In this document: positions 21,869 to 32,714 of the stretch, piece after piece | How the letters are laid out: each line of letters begins with the position of its first letter | Position numbering within the stretch: the stretch's first letter is position 1 | Assembly (NCBI GenBank): GCA_036245525.1 | Contig: BTPG01000003.1 | Location: forward strand, 190,715,164-190,779,163 | Direction of reading: 5' to 3' | Source of the DNA: Semisulcospira habei | Taxonomy: Eukaryota; Mollusca; Gastropoda; Semisulcospiridae | Length of the DNA stretch: 64,000 nt | Notes under the pieces: model-generated | Seen by the model: only the letters and a program-made list of their open reading frames with translations | Database searches by the model: none | Told to the model about the DNA's origin: nothing | Position numbers and translations under genes: made by a program

Positions 21869-22385
21869 GTGTACTTGATAGTCTGTCGTTCGTCTTATTT
21901 TTCCTTAGCGTTGTCAGTTCCTCGTGACGGCTGTTCGGGCTTCCACAACATGTTGGGATACTCGTGACCTCGATAATCTTAAGTATGATAGTATGATCTT
22001 GATACTGTTATTAGTTGTCAGCGCGGGTTGAAATTACTAAGCAAATAGTACGCTGCTGTCTCGATATGCGTATGTGCTCGTACTCAGATAGTACAATTAA
22101 GTACATGCTGCGTCTTGTTGATCGTCTTCGCCGGCGTAGTAGATAGGACCCTCATACACGTGCCAGGTGCCCTCACTTCACTCCCCTGGGTGGAACTTCT
22201 GAAACTGTAGTTACACAGGTCCTCAGTCAAGGTAAGAAACTGTGTGTGCTGGCCATGGTCTGCTGAGTGAATTGGACCTTATGGCTCTCGTGTTTTAAAA
22301 AAAAAAAAAAAAAAAAAAAGCCCCGCGAATATCTGTGCTGATCTGCGATCCAGAATCACAGCTTAGACCAGCACTTATAACGTAT

Positions 22386-22581
22386 TTAACCCCGAGGCAA
22401 AAGTTTAGAGGTGTCGCCTAACAACTATGCATCAGATGCAGGAGATGCATCGACCATGATAACTCAAGGGTAGTGCCAGATAAGACTGGCGTCATCAGGC
22501 GCGAAGCTAATCTGGCTCTCTCCTTGAATTATCATGGTCGATCTATCTCATGCTGCAGTGGGTCGGGACTAAATGGGTTAG
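22386..22581. mobile_element. P1 MITE, diverged
   Basis: TTAA-CCCCGAGG left and GGGACTAAATGGG-TTAG right. The stem has several mismatches (AGATAAGACTGGCG versus GCGAAGCTAATCTGG), so this is an older copy. Confidence 0.75.
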
Positions 22582-22636
22582 AGAACTAACGAAACAAGGA
22601 GATGAGCAGCAGCATCTTGAGTCTGACTGAACGGGG

Positions 22637-22835
22637 ATGTTTAAAACAGTCGAACCTGTTTTGAACAACCACATTTGTCTGCAAGGGAAGACAGGTGCTA
22701 TCTCAAGAGAAGTTTACAAGGGTAAAAAGTGTCACCTGTCATTAAAGACCATCTTTTGGGTAGCCACCTGAATGATGATATTTAATGAAAGGCGATCTGT
22801 CACAAATGTGGTCGCTCAGAACAGGTTCTGCCGTA
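22637..22835. mobile_element. Inverted-repeat element (ends CGAACCTGTTTTGA)
   Basis: CCTGTTTTGAACAACCACATTTGT on the left is mirrored by ACAAATGTGGTCGCTCAGAACAGG on the right (quoted in part). The inside carries CACCTGTCATTAAAGACC and TGATATTTAATGAAAGG. Small non-autonomous DNA element distinct from the TTAA families. Confidence 0.7.
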
Positions 22836-22971
22836 TTGGACGTTCGGCTTACAACATGAACTCGTCCACCCTGTACTGTGACTGTTACTTTTTATAGCGA
22901 ACAATACTAGCAATATCTTATGTTTTATGTTCTCGGCCATGAATATGTGTCCGTCTTGGCCTCACCCAGTA

Positions 22972-23041
22972 CCCAGTGGCCAAAAGGCTATCGGGCCGAA
23001 GTCGGCCGACTATTGCCCGATGGCCCTTGCGTACTGCATTG
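22972..23041. mobile_element. Hp1 hairpin upstream of gene B
   Basis: CCCAGTGGCCAAAAGGC left and GCCCTTGCGTACTGCATTGG right, with GGCCGAAGTCGGCC at the centre. About 150 bp before the gene B ATG. Confidence 0.7.
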
Positions 23042-23188
23042 GCAGGTATATTTTCTGTTTCACGCGAGTATTCACTGACCAGCTTAGTAACTTATCTACT
23101 GCATTTCTCATTCACTTTATCGTTAATTTCATACCAGTAACGTTTTAGTTTTTTTCTTATTTCTTTGCTTCAGCTTTCGGACCCCACC

Positions 23189-26162
23189 ATGACTAAAGCG
23201 CTGCTTTTAATATCCGTCCTCTGGGCGGTGTGCACGTGCGGGGTCAACAGCCAGCCGTTTAACGACACCATGTTTGCCCTGCTCTCAGGCCAGGCCGACT
23301 ACACACGCTTTTTGGGGCACGCAGGTCGCATCGGGCTCAACTTGACGCTCAAAGACCCCTACGGTAGTAGAAGAACGTTTATAAAACCCTTTACTACTGA
23401 CGATAGCGTCTGGCGGAAAAGACGCGTAGTTACGCGTCTTTTCCGCCGAACGCTATCGTCAGTAGTAGTCAAGGGTTTCTCCCAAACCAGATAGGTGAGG
23501 CTAGCGCTGGCAGAATTGTATACAAACCAAGGGGAATCACAGCGCTGGACAGACAAACAGATCTCCTGCCCCCGCCTATCAGGCACCCAGTCGCCAGCCC
23601 ACAGAGATTAATACGCAGGTATAGAACAAGACGATCATTTCCATCGAGGATGGAAATGATCGTCTTGTTCTATACCTGCGTATTTCTCTGTGGGCTGGCG
23701 ATTGGGTGCCTGATAGGCGGGGACAGGGGATCTAACTGTTTGTCTGTCCAGCGCTGTGATTCCCCTTGGTTTGTATACAAGGGTTTCTCCGCCGAGTGAT
23801 ATCGACAGTAATGACAGTAAATGATCCACTCGGCAGTAGAATGAAGGTTCCTATACACACTTAGGGAATTTGTAGTGACATTCAGTGTGCCAGCATGGGG
23901 TGCTGTGAACACGTTACACGGCATGTCAATGCTGATTGGTTGCAACACTTCGACATGAAACGCAGTGACCTTTTAACTTCATTATAAGGAATCGACATTA
24001 TCTCTACGTATTTCAAAGACTTTAGGGTTTCTGCCATTCAATAGTAGACCCTACAGTGAGGGAATCAGCTGGTACTATTTTAGCGGGCAATTTATCATGT
24101 GTATTGTATCGGAAACAATTTCACCTCGCAGAAACTGTAGAATTGCTGGTGGCAAGCTTGCCAACATCTCTCCAGTTTGCATTGCTTCTGATATCCACCT
24201 TCTAATATCCACCATTTTGCGACTAGAATTTATTCAATAAAGGGCACCCAAAATATTCAAACGTACGTTTGAATATTTTGGGTGCCCTTTAATGAATAAA
24301 TTCTAGTTGCAAGAGATGGATTGACCATCGAAGTTCAAAGGTTGTACCTAATTAGCACCTCCCGATTAGCGTGTTGCCTTCATATCCCCAAAGTGATACA
24401 ATTTGTAAGTGTCATTGTTTTACTTCTGCTGCAAATTTTTAGGACAGTGCAAAAGTATCTGGTTATTCAAACGTACTTTCTCATCTTTATCCAGAGAGCT
24501 TAACCGTGTTTGTACCATCAAATGCGGCCTTTGAGCGGCTGCCTCAGGATGTCCAGAAGAAACTTGAAGACAACCTTGACTTTCTCACAGAGGTCATGTC
24601 CTTTCATCTTTACCAGGGAGCAGTGTCTTTCAGCACGGATAACGCCATGTATTCCAGTCTAATTGGAGCTCAGGCTCGAGTCAATGTTTACAAAACGAAC
24701 AGTACGACTGTAAGTTTGTTTGGTATTTTATCTTGTTATCCATTTCAGCTGACAGTGTCCGAATTTTCAATTTAGATAATGTGAAATGTGAAAGAGGTTT
24801 TTAAGCAGACATTTTCTCATTCATGTAAGCGTGCTTTCCATGGTACACGTTCTATAGTTAGCGTATCTGCTACTGAAAGCCTTGGTAACCTTTTCTCTTC
24901 CGATGGATGCAGATTTTGTTTTTGAAATCATTGTAAATTCAACGTCAGAGATCCCTAGTCGTTATATAAACATAGATACAACGTTTTCAGTAAAAGGCAT
25001 AGATCTTTATGAGCCCCCGCAACTGCGGGGGCTCATGAGGATCTATACCTTTTGCAGTGTGATGGTGTAAGCAGTGAGGGGATTAATCTAAAATCGTAAT
25101 GAAATGGGTTAACAAGTTATATCACCAGTACGTTAAGCATGTGTTCAGCGGGCTACATCTGAAATGAATTTTTGCAATGTTCACATGTCTTTGCTCAGCA
25201 ATGATTGAGATACAAATTACACCCGCTTGAAACATTCATCCCGGATTTTCTATTAATATGAAGCATGTGGGTCGTCCGTGATATGTCGTGGATGGTGCCA
25301 GATAGATTGATTCTTGCACCACCCTTGAACTATCAAGGTCCTCCCATCTGTATATTAGCACTTTCTGCTCCAGGACCAAAATCCGCAAATTTTGAAATTG
25401 CCCACTGAGGACTGTATTACACTTCTGGAAACAGATGGAGCGTGATAGTTCAAGGATTGTGCCAGAATAGCTTGGCGCCTATGGGCGCCAAGCTATTCTG
25501 GCACAACCCTTGAACTATCACGCTCGATCCAGGTCTTGCCGTGGCGTGTCGGAGTTGAATGAGTTAAGCTGGAAAGTGATCTTCAGAGGACAAAACCAAA
25601 ATTTGGTTATTTCGACCTCAGGGCTAAAGGTGTTAAAGGATTTAACCGTTTGACCGCTGTTAACAATAACGTTCAGCGGAAAAGACGCGTAATTACGCGG
25701 CGTCTTTTTCGCCAAGCCGTATCGCCAGTAGCAGTCAAAAAGTGAATTCTAGCTAACATTACCCCACTGCCCGTTCACAATAATTATGGTGTTTATTTTC
25801 CGCGTCCCATAGCTAGCAACAGTGTTGGGAGTGCCAGTAACAAGCGCGAAGTCACTCGCGGCTCGCAACGGGTTCTTGCATCTTGTGGACAAGGTCCTCT
25901 ATCCCATCCCAACCAGTACTGCTCTCAACCTCGTCAGCAGCGATGACAACTTCAGCAAGTTCAGCCTCGCACTCTCCAAGGCTGGAGTGATGCCATGGCT
26001 TAATGGTAATGACTCAGAAACACTAAGCTGCTGTTTGGGTCAGGGGTTTTGTGTGTTCAACGCAGAGCGTATGGACAACAAACACACCTGTACAAAACGA
26101 CAAGAAGAAAAAAATATTGAAAAAGGCAATGGTAAATGATGTTATAAAAATCAATAGCCTAT

Positions 26163-26234
<72 letters not shown>

Positions 26235-26245
26235 CACACACACAC

Positions 26246-26278
<33 letters not shown>

Positions 26279-28185
26279 CCATCAACAACAACAACCTGCC
26301 ATAGGAATATAAGCTGTATAGTCAGGGAGGAAAGCCAAGTTATCGTGTCGGTCCGATGGGACTACATGGTGAATAAGTTATGTTTGTGGTTTGGGTTCTA
26401 ATGTAATAGGACTTCACGAATCCGGTTTTATGAAGATTGTAAATGTGATCAAACAGAAGTAACAACCATTTGAAGATTTAACAATTTAAGAACCTTTTCA
26501 AGCAATGCAATAATTATTGTTTGTAGGTCAGAATTAATTGAAAATGAAAACACTGCATAATTGTGTTGCTGGTTCCGTTTGCATGTGTCTCCGGTCAATT
26601 AATATTGTTTGGAGATTACACCATTTGGGACTTGACCCATTTGAGAATATACTGTAATTTGTAGAGTTGATTTGCAAATCATAATTGCCAATATGCGAAA
26701 CTGATTGAAATCATACTAATCAAACATGAATATGGAACACTTGTTGGAATTTTCAATAAGCCGCGTATCCGTATACGGCACGTCTCGAATGAATTAAAAT
26801 GCCTTCCAGATGAAGATGTGACGATACTGGTGCCGGATGATGCAGCCATTGACAGACTTCCTGCCGGCCTTTTCTCTGCCCTGCTAGCAGACATCCCCAC
26901 GCTCACCTGTAAGTTTTGCCTTTGTTGTTGCTGGTGTTGGTGTTGATGTTGATGGTGGTGGTGATATACTAAATTGCTGTTTTGGCTGTTGCTGGGGTTG
27001 TTATAGTTATTGCTGATGCTGCTGTTTGTTATCATTTATGTTTCCAGCCTTCGAAACTCCTCTTCTAATTTATATTTAACATTTTAACCGCTTCACTGCC
27101 AGCTGGAGTTAACTCAACGCCAAAAATACCACAGCCGTCCAAGGAACATGGATACAAATTGGCGTCAGCAAGAAACATTGATCCTCATGGGCCCCGCAAC
27201 TGCGGGTGCCCATGAAGATCTATGTCTCTTGCAGTTGGATCGTATTAGTTTTATCTCTGCAGTCAAGGGGTTAAATTGTGTATAAAATTAGGCTGAAAAA
27301 AGTATGCAGTCAGCTAATTGTGTTATCCCTGTTTGTTATGTTGATCTTACAGGGGTGTTGCATAACCACTTAGTCCAAGGTGTGTGGTATTCCGCCTACT
27401 TTTTGAACAACGGCGGCGGGACCGTGGACTCCATGGACGGACGACACCTCAACGTCAAAGTCTTAGGTATCATTTAAAAATTAGTTTTTGTCTATATTTT
27501 AATTCCTTTCCTGCCATTGGACACAGACTGTGCGTCTGAAATACTGGTTAATTCAACGTCAAAGAACTCTAACCGTCCAAAGAAGATGGACACGAATGGT
27601 GTCAACAAGAGACATAGATCTTCATGACCCCGCAGTTGCTGGGGTCATGAAGATCTATGCCTCTTGCAGTCGGATCACGTTAGTTTTTCTTGACAGGAAA
27701 GGGGTTAAACGCAGGTGCACTACTGTGAACCAAAAACCTTCACCTATACATTTCTGCAACAACAAAAATAAATAAATAAATAATAAAAAATAAATAAATA
27801 AATAAATAAATAACAGACTATGGCTTCACCCATACATTACTGCAACAACAAAAATAAATAAATGAATAAAAAATAAATAAATAAATAAATAAATAACAGA
27901 CTATAGCTTCCTTGCTTGTTTGTTTATTTGTTTTGATTTTCCTTTCTGTTTGTTTGTTCGCTCGTTTTCATTTTCCTTTGTGTTTGTTTACTCGTGTGTT
28001 TTCATGTTTTTATTTGTTCGTCGTCTTTATCTTTTGATTCAGATGACGGTTCTACTTTACAAGTTGGTCAAGCTAACGTGACACAGGCTGACATCAGCGT
28101 GACGAATGGCGTTGTCCACGTCATCAGTCAAATGCTCCTTCCTCCTGACATCTGGGACCGTCTCCTTCTGACTAGCCGAGTCTAG
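23189..28185 (+). CDS. Gene B: secreted protein with two FAS1 (fasciclin) domains, 312 aa
   Basis: Six exons: 23189-23363, 24495-24709, 25813-26005, 26810-26908, 27353-27466 and 28043-28185, intron phases 1,0,1,1,1, joined frame closed by TAG. Signal peptide MTKALLLISVLWAVCTCG. FAS1 domain 1 has TVFVPSNAAF and NGFLHLVDKVLYP; domain 2 has TILVPDDAAI, GVWYSAYFL and NGVVHVISQMLLP. A pyrimidine-rich acceptor (ending TTGCTTCAG at 23173) lies 15 bases before the ATG, so a non-coding exon upstream is likely. Exons 2, 4 and 5 have exactly the same length as in gene A. AATAAA at 28407 is a plausible poly(A) signal. Likely extracellular adhesion or matrix protein, as for gene A. Head to head with A across about 3.4 kb, convergent with C. 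Intron 1 holds a 261-bp perfect hairpin. Confidence 0.88.
23380..23478. mobile_element. P6 palindromic MITE in gene B intron 1
   Basis: ACCCTTTACTACTGACGATA mirrored by TATCGTCAGTAGTAGTCAAG. The inner arms GGCGGAAAAGACGCG and CGCGTCTTTTCCGCC match perfectly around TAGTTA. It begins 17 bp after the exon 1 donor. Confidence 0.83.
23518..23778. repeat. Long near-perfect hairpin (arms ~130 bp) in gene B intron 1
   Basis: From GTATACAAACCAAGGGG to CCCCTTGGTTTGTATAC with almost complete complementarity, turning at TTTCCATCGAGGATGGAAAT near 23648. Only a few mismatches or indels. Being intronic, it would be transcribed as a foldback RNA. Confidence 0.88.
24221..24309. repeat. Hairpin, ~43 bp arms, gene B intron 1
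   Basis: ACTAGAATTTATTCAATAAA and its complement flank GGGCACCCAAAATATTC / GAATATTTTGGGTGCCC around AAACGTACGTTT. Nearly perfect. Confidence 0.85.
24885..25086. mobile_element. P4 MITE in gene B intron 2
   Basis: GTAACCTTTTCTCTTCC left, GCAGTGAGGGGA-TTAA right; stem GATCTTTATGAGCCCCCGC with loop AACT. Confidence 0.82.
25265..25352. mobile_element. Degenerate P1/P2-type fragment
   Basis: GGTCGTCCGTGATATGTCG faces CTTGAACTATCAAGGTCCTC, remnants of the core stem. Ends lost. Confidence 0.45.
25355..25567. mobile_element. P2 MITE in gene B intron 2
   Basis: Left TTAG-CACTTTCTGCTCC, right GGAGTTGAATGAG-TTAA. The stem TGTGCCAGAATAGCTTGG folds at GGCGCCTATGGGCGCC. Confidence 0.83.
25642..25742. 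mobile_element. P6 MITE in gene B intron 2
   Basis: TTAA-CCGTTTGACCGCTG left; inner arms GGAAAAGACGCG and CGCGGCGTCTTTTTCGCC; GTAGCAGTCAAAAAG right. Ends 70 bp before exon 3. Confidence 0.75.
26166..26295. repeat. CA and CAA microsatellites
   Basis: CA array (26166-26247) followed by CAA array (26248-26292) in gene B intron 3. Confidence 0.9.
26756..26800. mobile_element. P7 fragment next to gene B exon 4
   Basis: AAGCCGCGTATCCG then CGGCACGTCTCGAATGAATT, the right half of P7, ending about 10 bp before the exon 4 acceptor. Confidence 0.65.
27084..27274. mobile_element. P4 MITE in gene B intron 4
   Basis: TTAA-CCGCTTCACTGCC left, GCAGTCAAGGGG-TTAA right, stem around CATGGGCCCCGC / GGGTGCCCATG. 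Confidence 0.85.
27499..27708. mobile_element. P4 MITE in gene B intron 5
   Basis: TTAA-TTCCTTTCCTGCC left, GACAGGAAAGGGG-TTAA right. The stem ATCTTCATGACCCC faces GGGGTCATGAAGATC, with both arms changed relative to other copies. Confidence 0.86.
27740..27906. repeat. Two-copy ~86-bp tandem repeat with AAATA tracts
   Basis: CTGCAACAACAAAAATAAAT and AACAGACTAT each occur twice with AAATA/AATA tracts between. Confidence 0.75.
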
Positions 28186-28404
28186 TATAACTATATCTAT
28201 ATAACTATATAGTCTAGTATCTCCGCCCAGAATGGGCCCGGCTGAGCATGAGCGTGTTTTGATTTGAAGCAATAGGCACCTGCTCGATATGGAGTAGGGC
28301 ACAGTGGTTGCCGCCCTCGATCCGCTAGGCATGGATCTAGGGAGGTAACCAGTGTGGGAGTAGTAGGGTTCACCTGTAAACAGCCACGTGTCGTGAACAA
28401 GTTA

Positions 28405-28602
28405 TTAATAAACCTTTCACCGCCAGTAGGCACAGACTGTGTTTTTCAAATTATTGTAAATTGAACGCCGAAGATCTGCAGCCCTCAAAGGAACATGGAT
28501 GCAAATTTGTTTCAGCAAGAAGCATAGATCCTCATGAGCCCATGAGGATCAAGGTCTCTTGCAGTCGGATTGTGTTCGCTTGTTGTCGGCAGTGAACGCG
28601 TA
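28405..28602. mobile_element. P4 MITE at gene B 3' end
   Basis: Starts TTAATAAACCTTTCACCGCC; stem GATCCTCATGAGCCCATGAGGATC with most of the loop deleted; ends GGCAGTGAACGCGTAAC. AATAAA at 28407-28412 overlaps its first bases. Confidence 0.75.
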
Positions 28603-28833
28603 ACCCGTTTACAGCCGGCGACTAGATATGTCATCTTTTGTTTTGTTTTGATGTCACTGAAACACTCGCTGAGTTGCTGCTTGTTAACTCTGTCTGTCAG
28701 GGGCACACACTTATGAATGTGGACAGTAAGAGGCATAGATCCTCATGAGCCCCCGCATTTGCGGGGGCTCATGAGGATCTATGCCTCTCTCATTTGAGTG
28801 TCGTTCGCTGCGTTCCGTCAATGAAGCAGTTAA
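28600..28833. mobile_element. P4-like MITE abutting the previous one
   Basis: GTAA-CCCGTTTACAGCC left, CAATGAAGCAG-TTAA right, with a perfect stem ATAGATCCTCATGAGCCCCC folding at GCATTTGC. The left flank differs from other P4 copies. Confidence 0.75.
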
Positions 28834-28913
28834 AGCGGCCTACTCCTGGCAGGAAAAGGGCTAACAGTTCCCAATACTTCATGTTTCGTGATTCTTAGTA
28901 TGTCTTACAACAA

Positions 28914-29168
28914 TTCTGGACAAAAGAGATAACTTAAATCCTGGACAAAAGAGAGATAACTTAAATCCTGGACAAAAGAGATAACTTAAATCATGGACAA
29001 AAGAGATAACTTAAATCCTGGACAAAAGAGATAACTTAAATCCTGGACAAAAGAGATAACTTAAATCCTGGACAAAAGAGATAACTTAAATCCTGGACAA
29101 AAGAGATAACTTAAATCCTGGACAAAAGAGATAACTTAAATCCTGGACAAAAGAGATAACTTAAATTC
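28914..29168. repeat. Minisatellite, ~25-bp unit, about ten copies
   Basis: Unit CCTGGACAAAAGAGATAACT plus TAAAT, head to tail with few changes (one CATGG variant, one AGAGAG slip). A single diverged unit occurs at 36084. Confidence 0.92.
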
Positions 29169-29191
29169 TGAAGTTTGAATGTCGTAAAATG

Positions 29192-29326
29192 AAAGACTTT
29201 TCTGCTCTTTTCTCCTTTGTACACAGGAGACCTCCTTCCGTTCCGTTACGCTCAAAAGACAGTGGAAAACCTCTGGTACGTGTGCCCACTCACATGGATT
29301 ATAAAAAGAAGGGTAGAAAAGTCTTT
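29192..29326. mobile_element. Small inverted-repeat element (ends AAAGACTTTTCT)
   Basis: AAAGACTTTTCT at 29192 and AGAAAAGTCTTT at 29315 are perfect inverted ends. A homologous copy lies at 36127-36342 with an Hp1 insertion. Confidence 0.7.
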
Positions 29327-29739
29327 GTTGAGGCAAGGCAACTTTTATTAGGCCCACCCTTGTATTGGCGAATTTTAACACTCAAAGTCTCCATATTGAT
29401 CGTTTTAACATTTTAATTTTTTTAACGATTTATCGCTGTTGTCGGGTTAATCCTAACGCAAAAGCGAATTATTCCATGAATTTACTTCTGCCCACTCCTG
29501 CAACAAAGAATTTTTATGAATGCCAAGGAAAAGAAAGGATGTGTTCTTTCTCCGGGTACTCCGGCTCTTCCTCCCCCTCCACTTTGGTATCAGTTTCAGC
29601 CAACTTAATAAAATTTCAAATACAAAACGATTTCCAAATACCGTCAGTAGCTCGCTTGAGCTTGCCCTTAGCACCACGTGAATCTTCTGTGTTTACGTAC
29701 ACTGTGTGAGTGAATGCGTGTGATTCACGTGAGCGTGCT

Positions 29740-29845
29740 TGTTGGGTTCAGTTCGCGGCTACATTCTGCGCATTGAGTTATATTATAAATATGAGAAATG
29801 CGCCATATAAATGCTATGCATTATTATTATTATTATTATGTGTGC
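29740..29845 (+). repeat. LINE/SINE 3' tail with ATT microsatellite
   Basis: GCGCATTGAGTTATATTATA, then GCGCCATATAAATGC and an ATT array: the style of CR1/L2 3' ends, but no coding part remains. Confidence 0.65.
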
Positions 29846-29849
29846 TTGT

Positions 29850-30255
29850 GTGTGTGTCTGTTTCGAAATAATATTAATAAATTGTAGTTACCTTTTCTAA
29901 GCGTGTTTCTTTCTTCGTTGGGCTAACCTTTGCATTGCGCACGCTTGGCAGTCACCTGTTAGGTCTGGATTTTATAAATGCCGATCATGATGCACTAGTT
30001 CTTGTGAAGAGTTTGCATTTCGAAGCAAGTTTACTTGAATTGTAACAAATGGAAATAAGGATGATAATAAAAGTGTTCATAAACCGGGCTTCGAGGAAGG
30101 CCATGGTCCGAGCTCTTCTGATATCTTCTTTTTTCCTCTTCGTTTCTCCTATCTATTTATACTTAATTAATAATTAATTCAGTAATTAATTAATTAACGC
30201 CTCTCGCAAGTGGAACGGCTTGTCCAAAGAAAGGTTCGTCAATTCTGCTCCTGAC
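29850..30255. other. No gene or repeat recognised
   Basis: AT-rich intergenic sequence with TTAATTAA-rich stretches near 30160-30200. No supported feature. Confidence 0.5.
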
Positions 30256-30260
30256 AGGCA

Positions 30261-30556
30261 CAATAGCGAGGTTTCGTTTGTAACGCCGGGAACGACTCCT
30301 AACAACGAACGAGAGCGAAGTGACGGCGGATAACCACTGCATCTTTTTTGACATAGGCATGGACGACAATCCAAATATTTTCAAGAGGCATAGACTCCTC
30401 ATGAGCCCGCGGGACTCACGAGGATCTATGCCATTTTTTTTAAATGTTTGGAGTGTTGTCAATGCTTATAGCACACGCTGGTTTAGTGATTATCCGCGGA
30501 TTTCGCTCTCATTCGTTGTTGGGTGTCATCCGTTGCAACACAAACCTCACTATTTT
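30261..30556. mobile_element. Inverted-repeat element (ends AATAGTGAGGTTTCGTTTG)
   Basis: CAATAGCGAGGTTTCGTTTG left and CAACACAAACCTCACTATT right form terminal inverted repeats. The centre has AAGAGGCATAGACTCCTCAT folding on itself, resembling the P4 stem. Second copy at 39719-40336. Confidence 0.75.
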
Positions 30557-30582
30557 GATAAGACAACGTGTAAGCAGTCCTC

Positions 30583-30651
30583 TGACCGACGTCGGCCTCA
30601 GTCTGCCCGCGCACAGAAGTGCGCGGGCAGACTGAGGCCGAGGTCGGCCCC
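30583..30651. mobile_element. Hp1 core hairpin
   Basis: GGCCTCAGTCTGCCCGCGCA mirrored by TGCGCGGGCAGACTGAGGCC around GAAG; outer CGACGTC and GAGGTCGG less well paired. Confidence 0.8.
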
Positions 30652-30719
30652 GATAGCACTTGCTATAGAATATGCCGCACTTTGCCGTTTGGCAGTTCTC
30701 GGGTGATCCTCGCGTAACT

Positions 30720-31925
30720 TCAGAATGGTACACCAGACAGGATGTCCCTGGATGGTGAATTAGATACAGAAAGCAAAATGCCATCGGACTCGCGTCGGCT
30801 GCAGCAGGCCCTGTGACCTTTTGCGAGCTGGGAATGTAGATCGTACGCCAACAGAAAAAGATTAGTTACACCACATAAGTTGTCCGTTCTGCGGTTTAAC
30901 ACGCGAAACTTCACTAGTAACACCTCAGCAGGACTTGCAACGTTGACCCGTTATACATAGACCTTTGGCCCTCATTAGACCCCCCCCCCCACCCACCCAC
31001 CCACCCACCTGCGGGGGATCGAAGACTGTTTTTCTGAAAGTCTATCCAAAACCACGTAGGTTCCTAGGTGTTTGCCAAAATAAACACCGTATCGAAGATA
31101 CCACAGAGTTTTTCCGAACCCACCCCCCAAAAGGGTCATAATTTTTGAGGGTAGGGGTACTAGATGGACAGTAAAGCTATGATAACTTATTATTTGGTAT
31201 CGTGTGTTTGTCCTTTATCGGGCATTCAGAAAATAATAAACTTTATTATATTCTTCTTTTTATACACGATGACGTCACAGAATTCCATATTTGGACTCTA
31301 AGAATATGGCACCATTTTTAGGTGCGGTGTTCTGATGCACTTCTTCTATGATTGATGGAATTACACGCACGCATGTGCTAAAATACTTCCAGTAATATAT
31401 GTGCACTTCATATTAACGCAGTTTGTAAAATCTGGTTACGTCATATAATAATACCGTGAGCTTAAAGTGGATGGATTTTCATTACGTTTCCAGAATATGA
31501 TTTTTACAGCTAAAGCTTTTCTAATTTTTCAGGCTTTGAGTGTGGTGGAAATTAGTCAGTTAATGCTAACAGTGTAAGTACTACATCTAAGCTGGGCATA
31601 ATTTAAAAAAAAAAAAAAACGGAGCCAGGTGGGTGAGAACTGTGTGTGTATGTGTGTGTGTGGGGGGGGGGGGGGGGCAATAATCACACAGACACAGAGC
31701 TTACAGTATGTTTCTAATTAGTCTAAGACTGAGGCTACAATTATGTATGACTACAGTTGTGCTGCCCCAATCGGAATGGAATGAAAGAATACGCGTGTAG
31801 ACTAAGGGCGCCTGTAATACGAGCTGCACAACACATCTATTTACCTTACGTCAGTGACAAACGGCTTATGAATGAGGAGATTCTAATACTAGTTCCAATG
31901 CTACAGCAGTTCTAATGTCGGGATC
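30720..31925. other. No gene seen; short homopolymer tracts
   Basis: AT-rich spacer with C-, A- and G-runs (30980-31008, 31604-31620, 31655-31675). No coding exon with recognisable motifs or clear splice context. Confidence 0.5.
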
Positions 31926-31934
31926 ATTTGTTGA

Positions 31935-32044
<110 letters not shown>

Positions 32045-32630
32045 CACGGTGCGTGCGTACGCGTGTAGTGTACGTCGCTGTGTCGTGCTTTTAAAGAATG
32101 GCTGGTCGAGGTAAGACTAGCTTTGCGATTAAAATGTGGGCATGTAGAATCGAAACAGCAGTTCAGGGATGCGTCTTTTCTGTTACGATCATGAGGGGCA
32201 ACACATCAATGCCCACCTTGCCTAGATGTATTCCGAAGTTTACTTGACAATGTCAGTAGTGAACTGAGCTATCTATGATCATAATAAACATACACTATTA
32301 TTGCAGATCATAGCAGCGCATAACATCCTGATAGAAGGCACAATCCAAGAGTCGGACACAAAAAGAATTAACCACACAGACGATGTCGGTAAAAGCAGTA
32401 CTATTACTGTGCTAAAAGGCACTTAGCACTTCTACAAATTTCGCAAGTGGTGGGCCAAAGGCCGGGCAGACCGTCCAGTAAGCCCAAACAGCCATATGCA
32501 TGAGACAACGTTTGTGACGATCTAAGTCAGGAGCACATTAAACTATGGCGCGTTTGATATTCAGTGTGTACGGTGTCGTAGATTGTTAACATTTTCCCAT
32601 CAAATCAGCTGTGTAAGCTATGAGGGCGTT

Positions 32631-32635
<5 letters not shown>

Positions 32636-32714
<79 letters not shown>
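32636..32714. repeat. CA microsatellite
   Basis: Pure CA array directly before the CAGGGGCGGA start of the next element. Confidence 0.95.

Noticed and set aside
26679..27035. 118-codon minus frame with His/Gln runs
   Set aside because: Antisense to gene B exon 4 and a GTT/GGT low-complexity intron start.
28914..29168. CRISPR-like repeat array
   Set aside because: Units are contiguous without spacers and the context is eukaryotic; it is a minisatellite.
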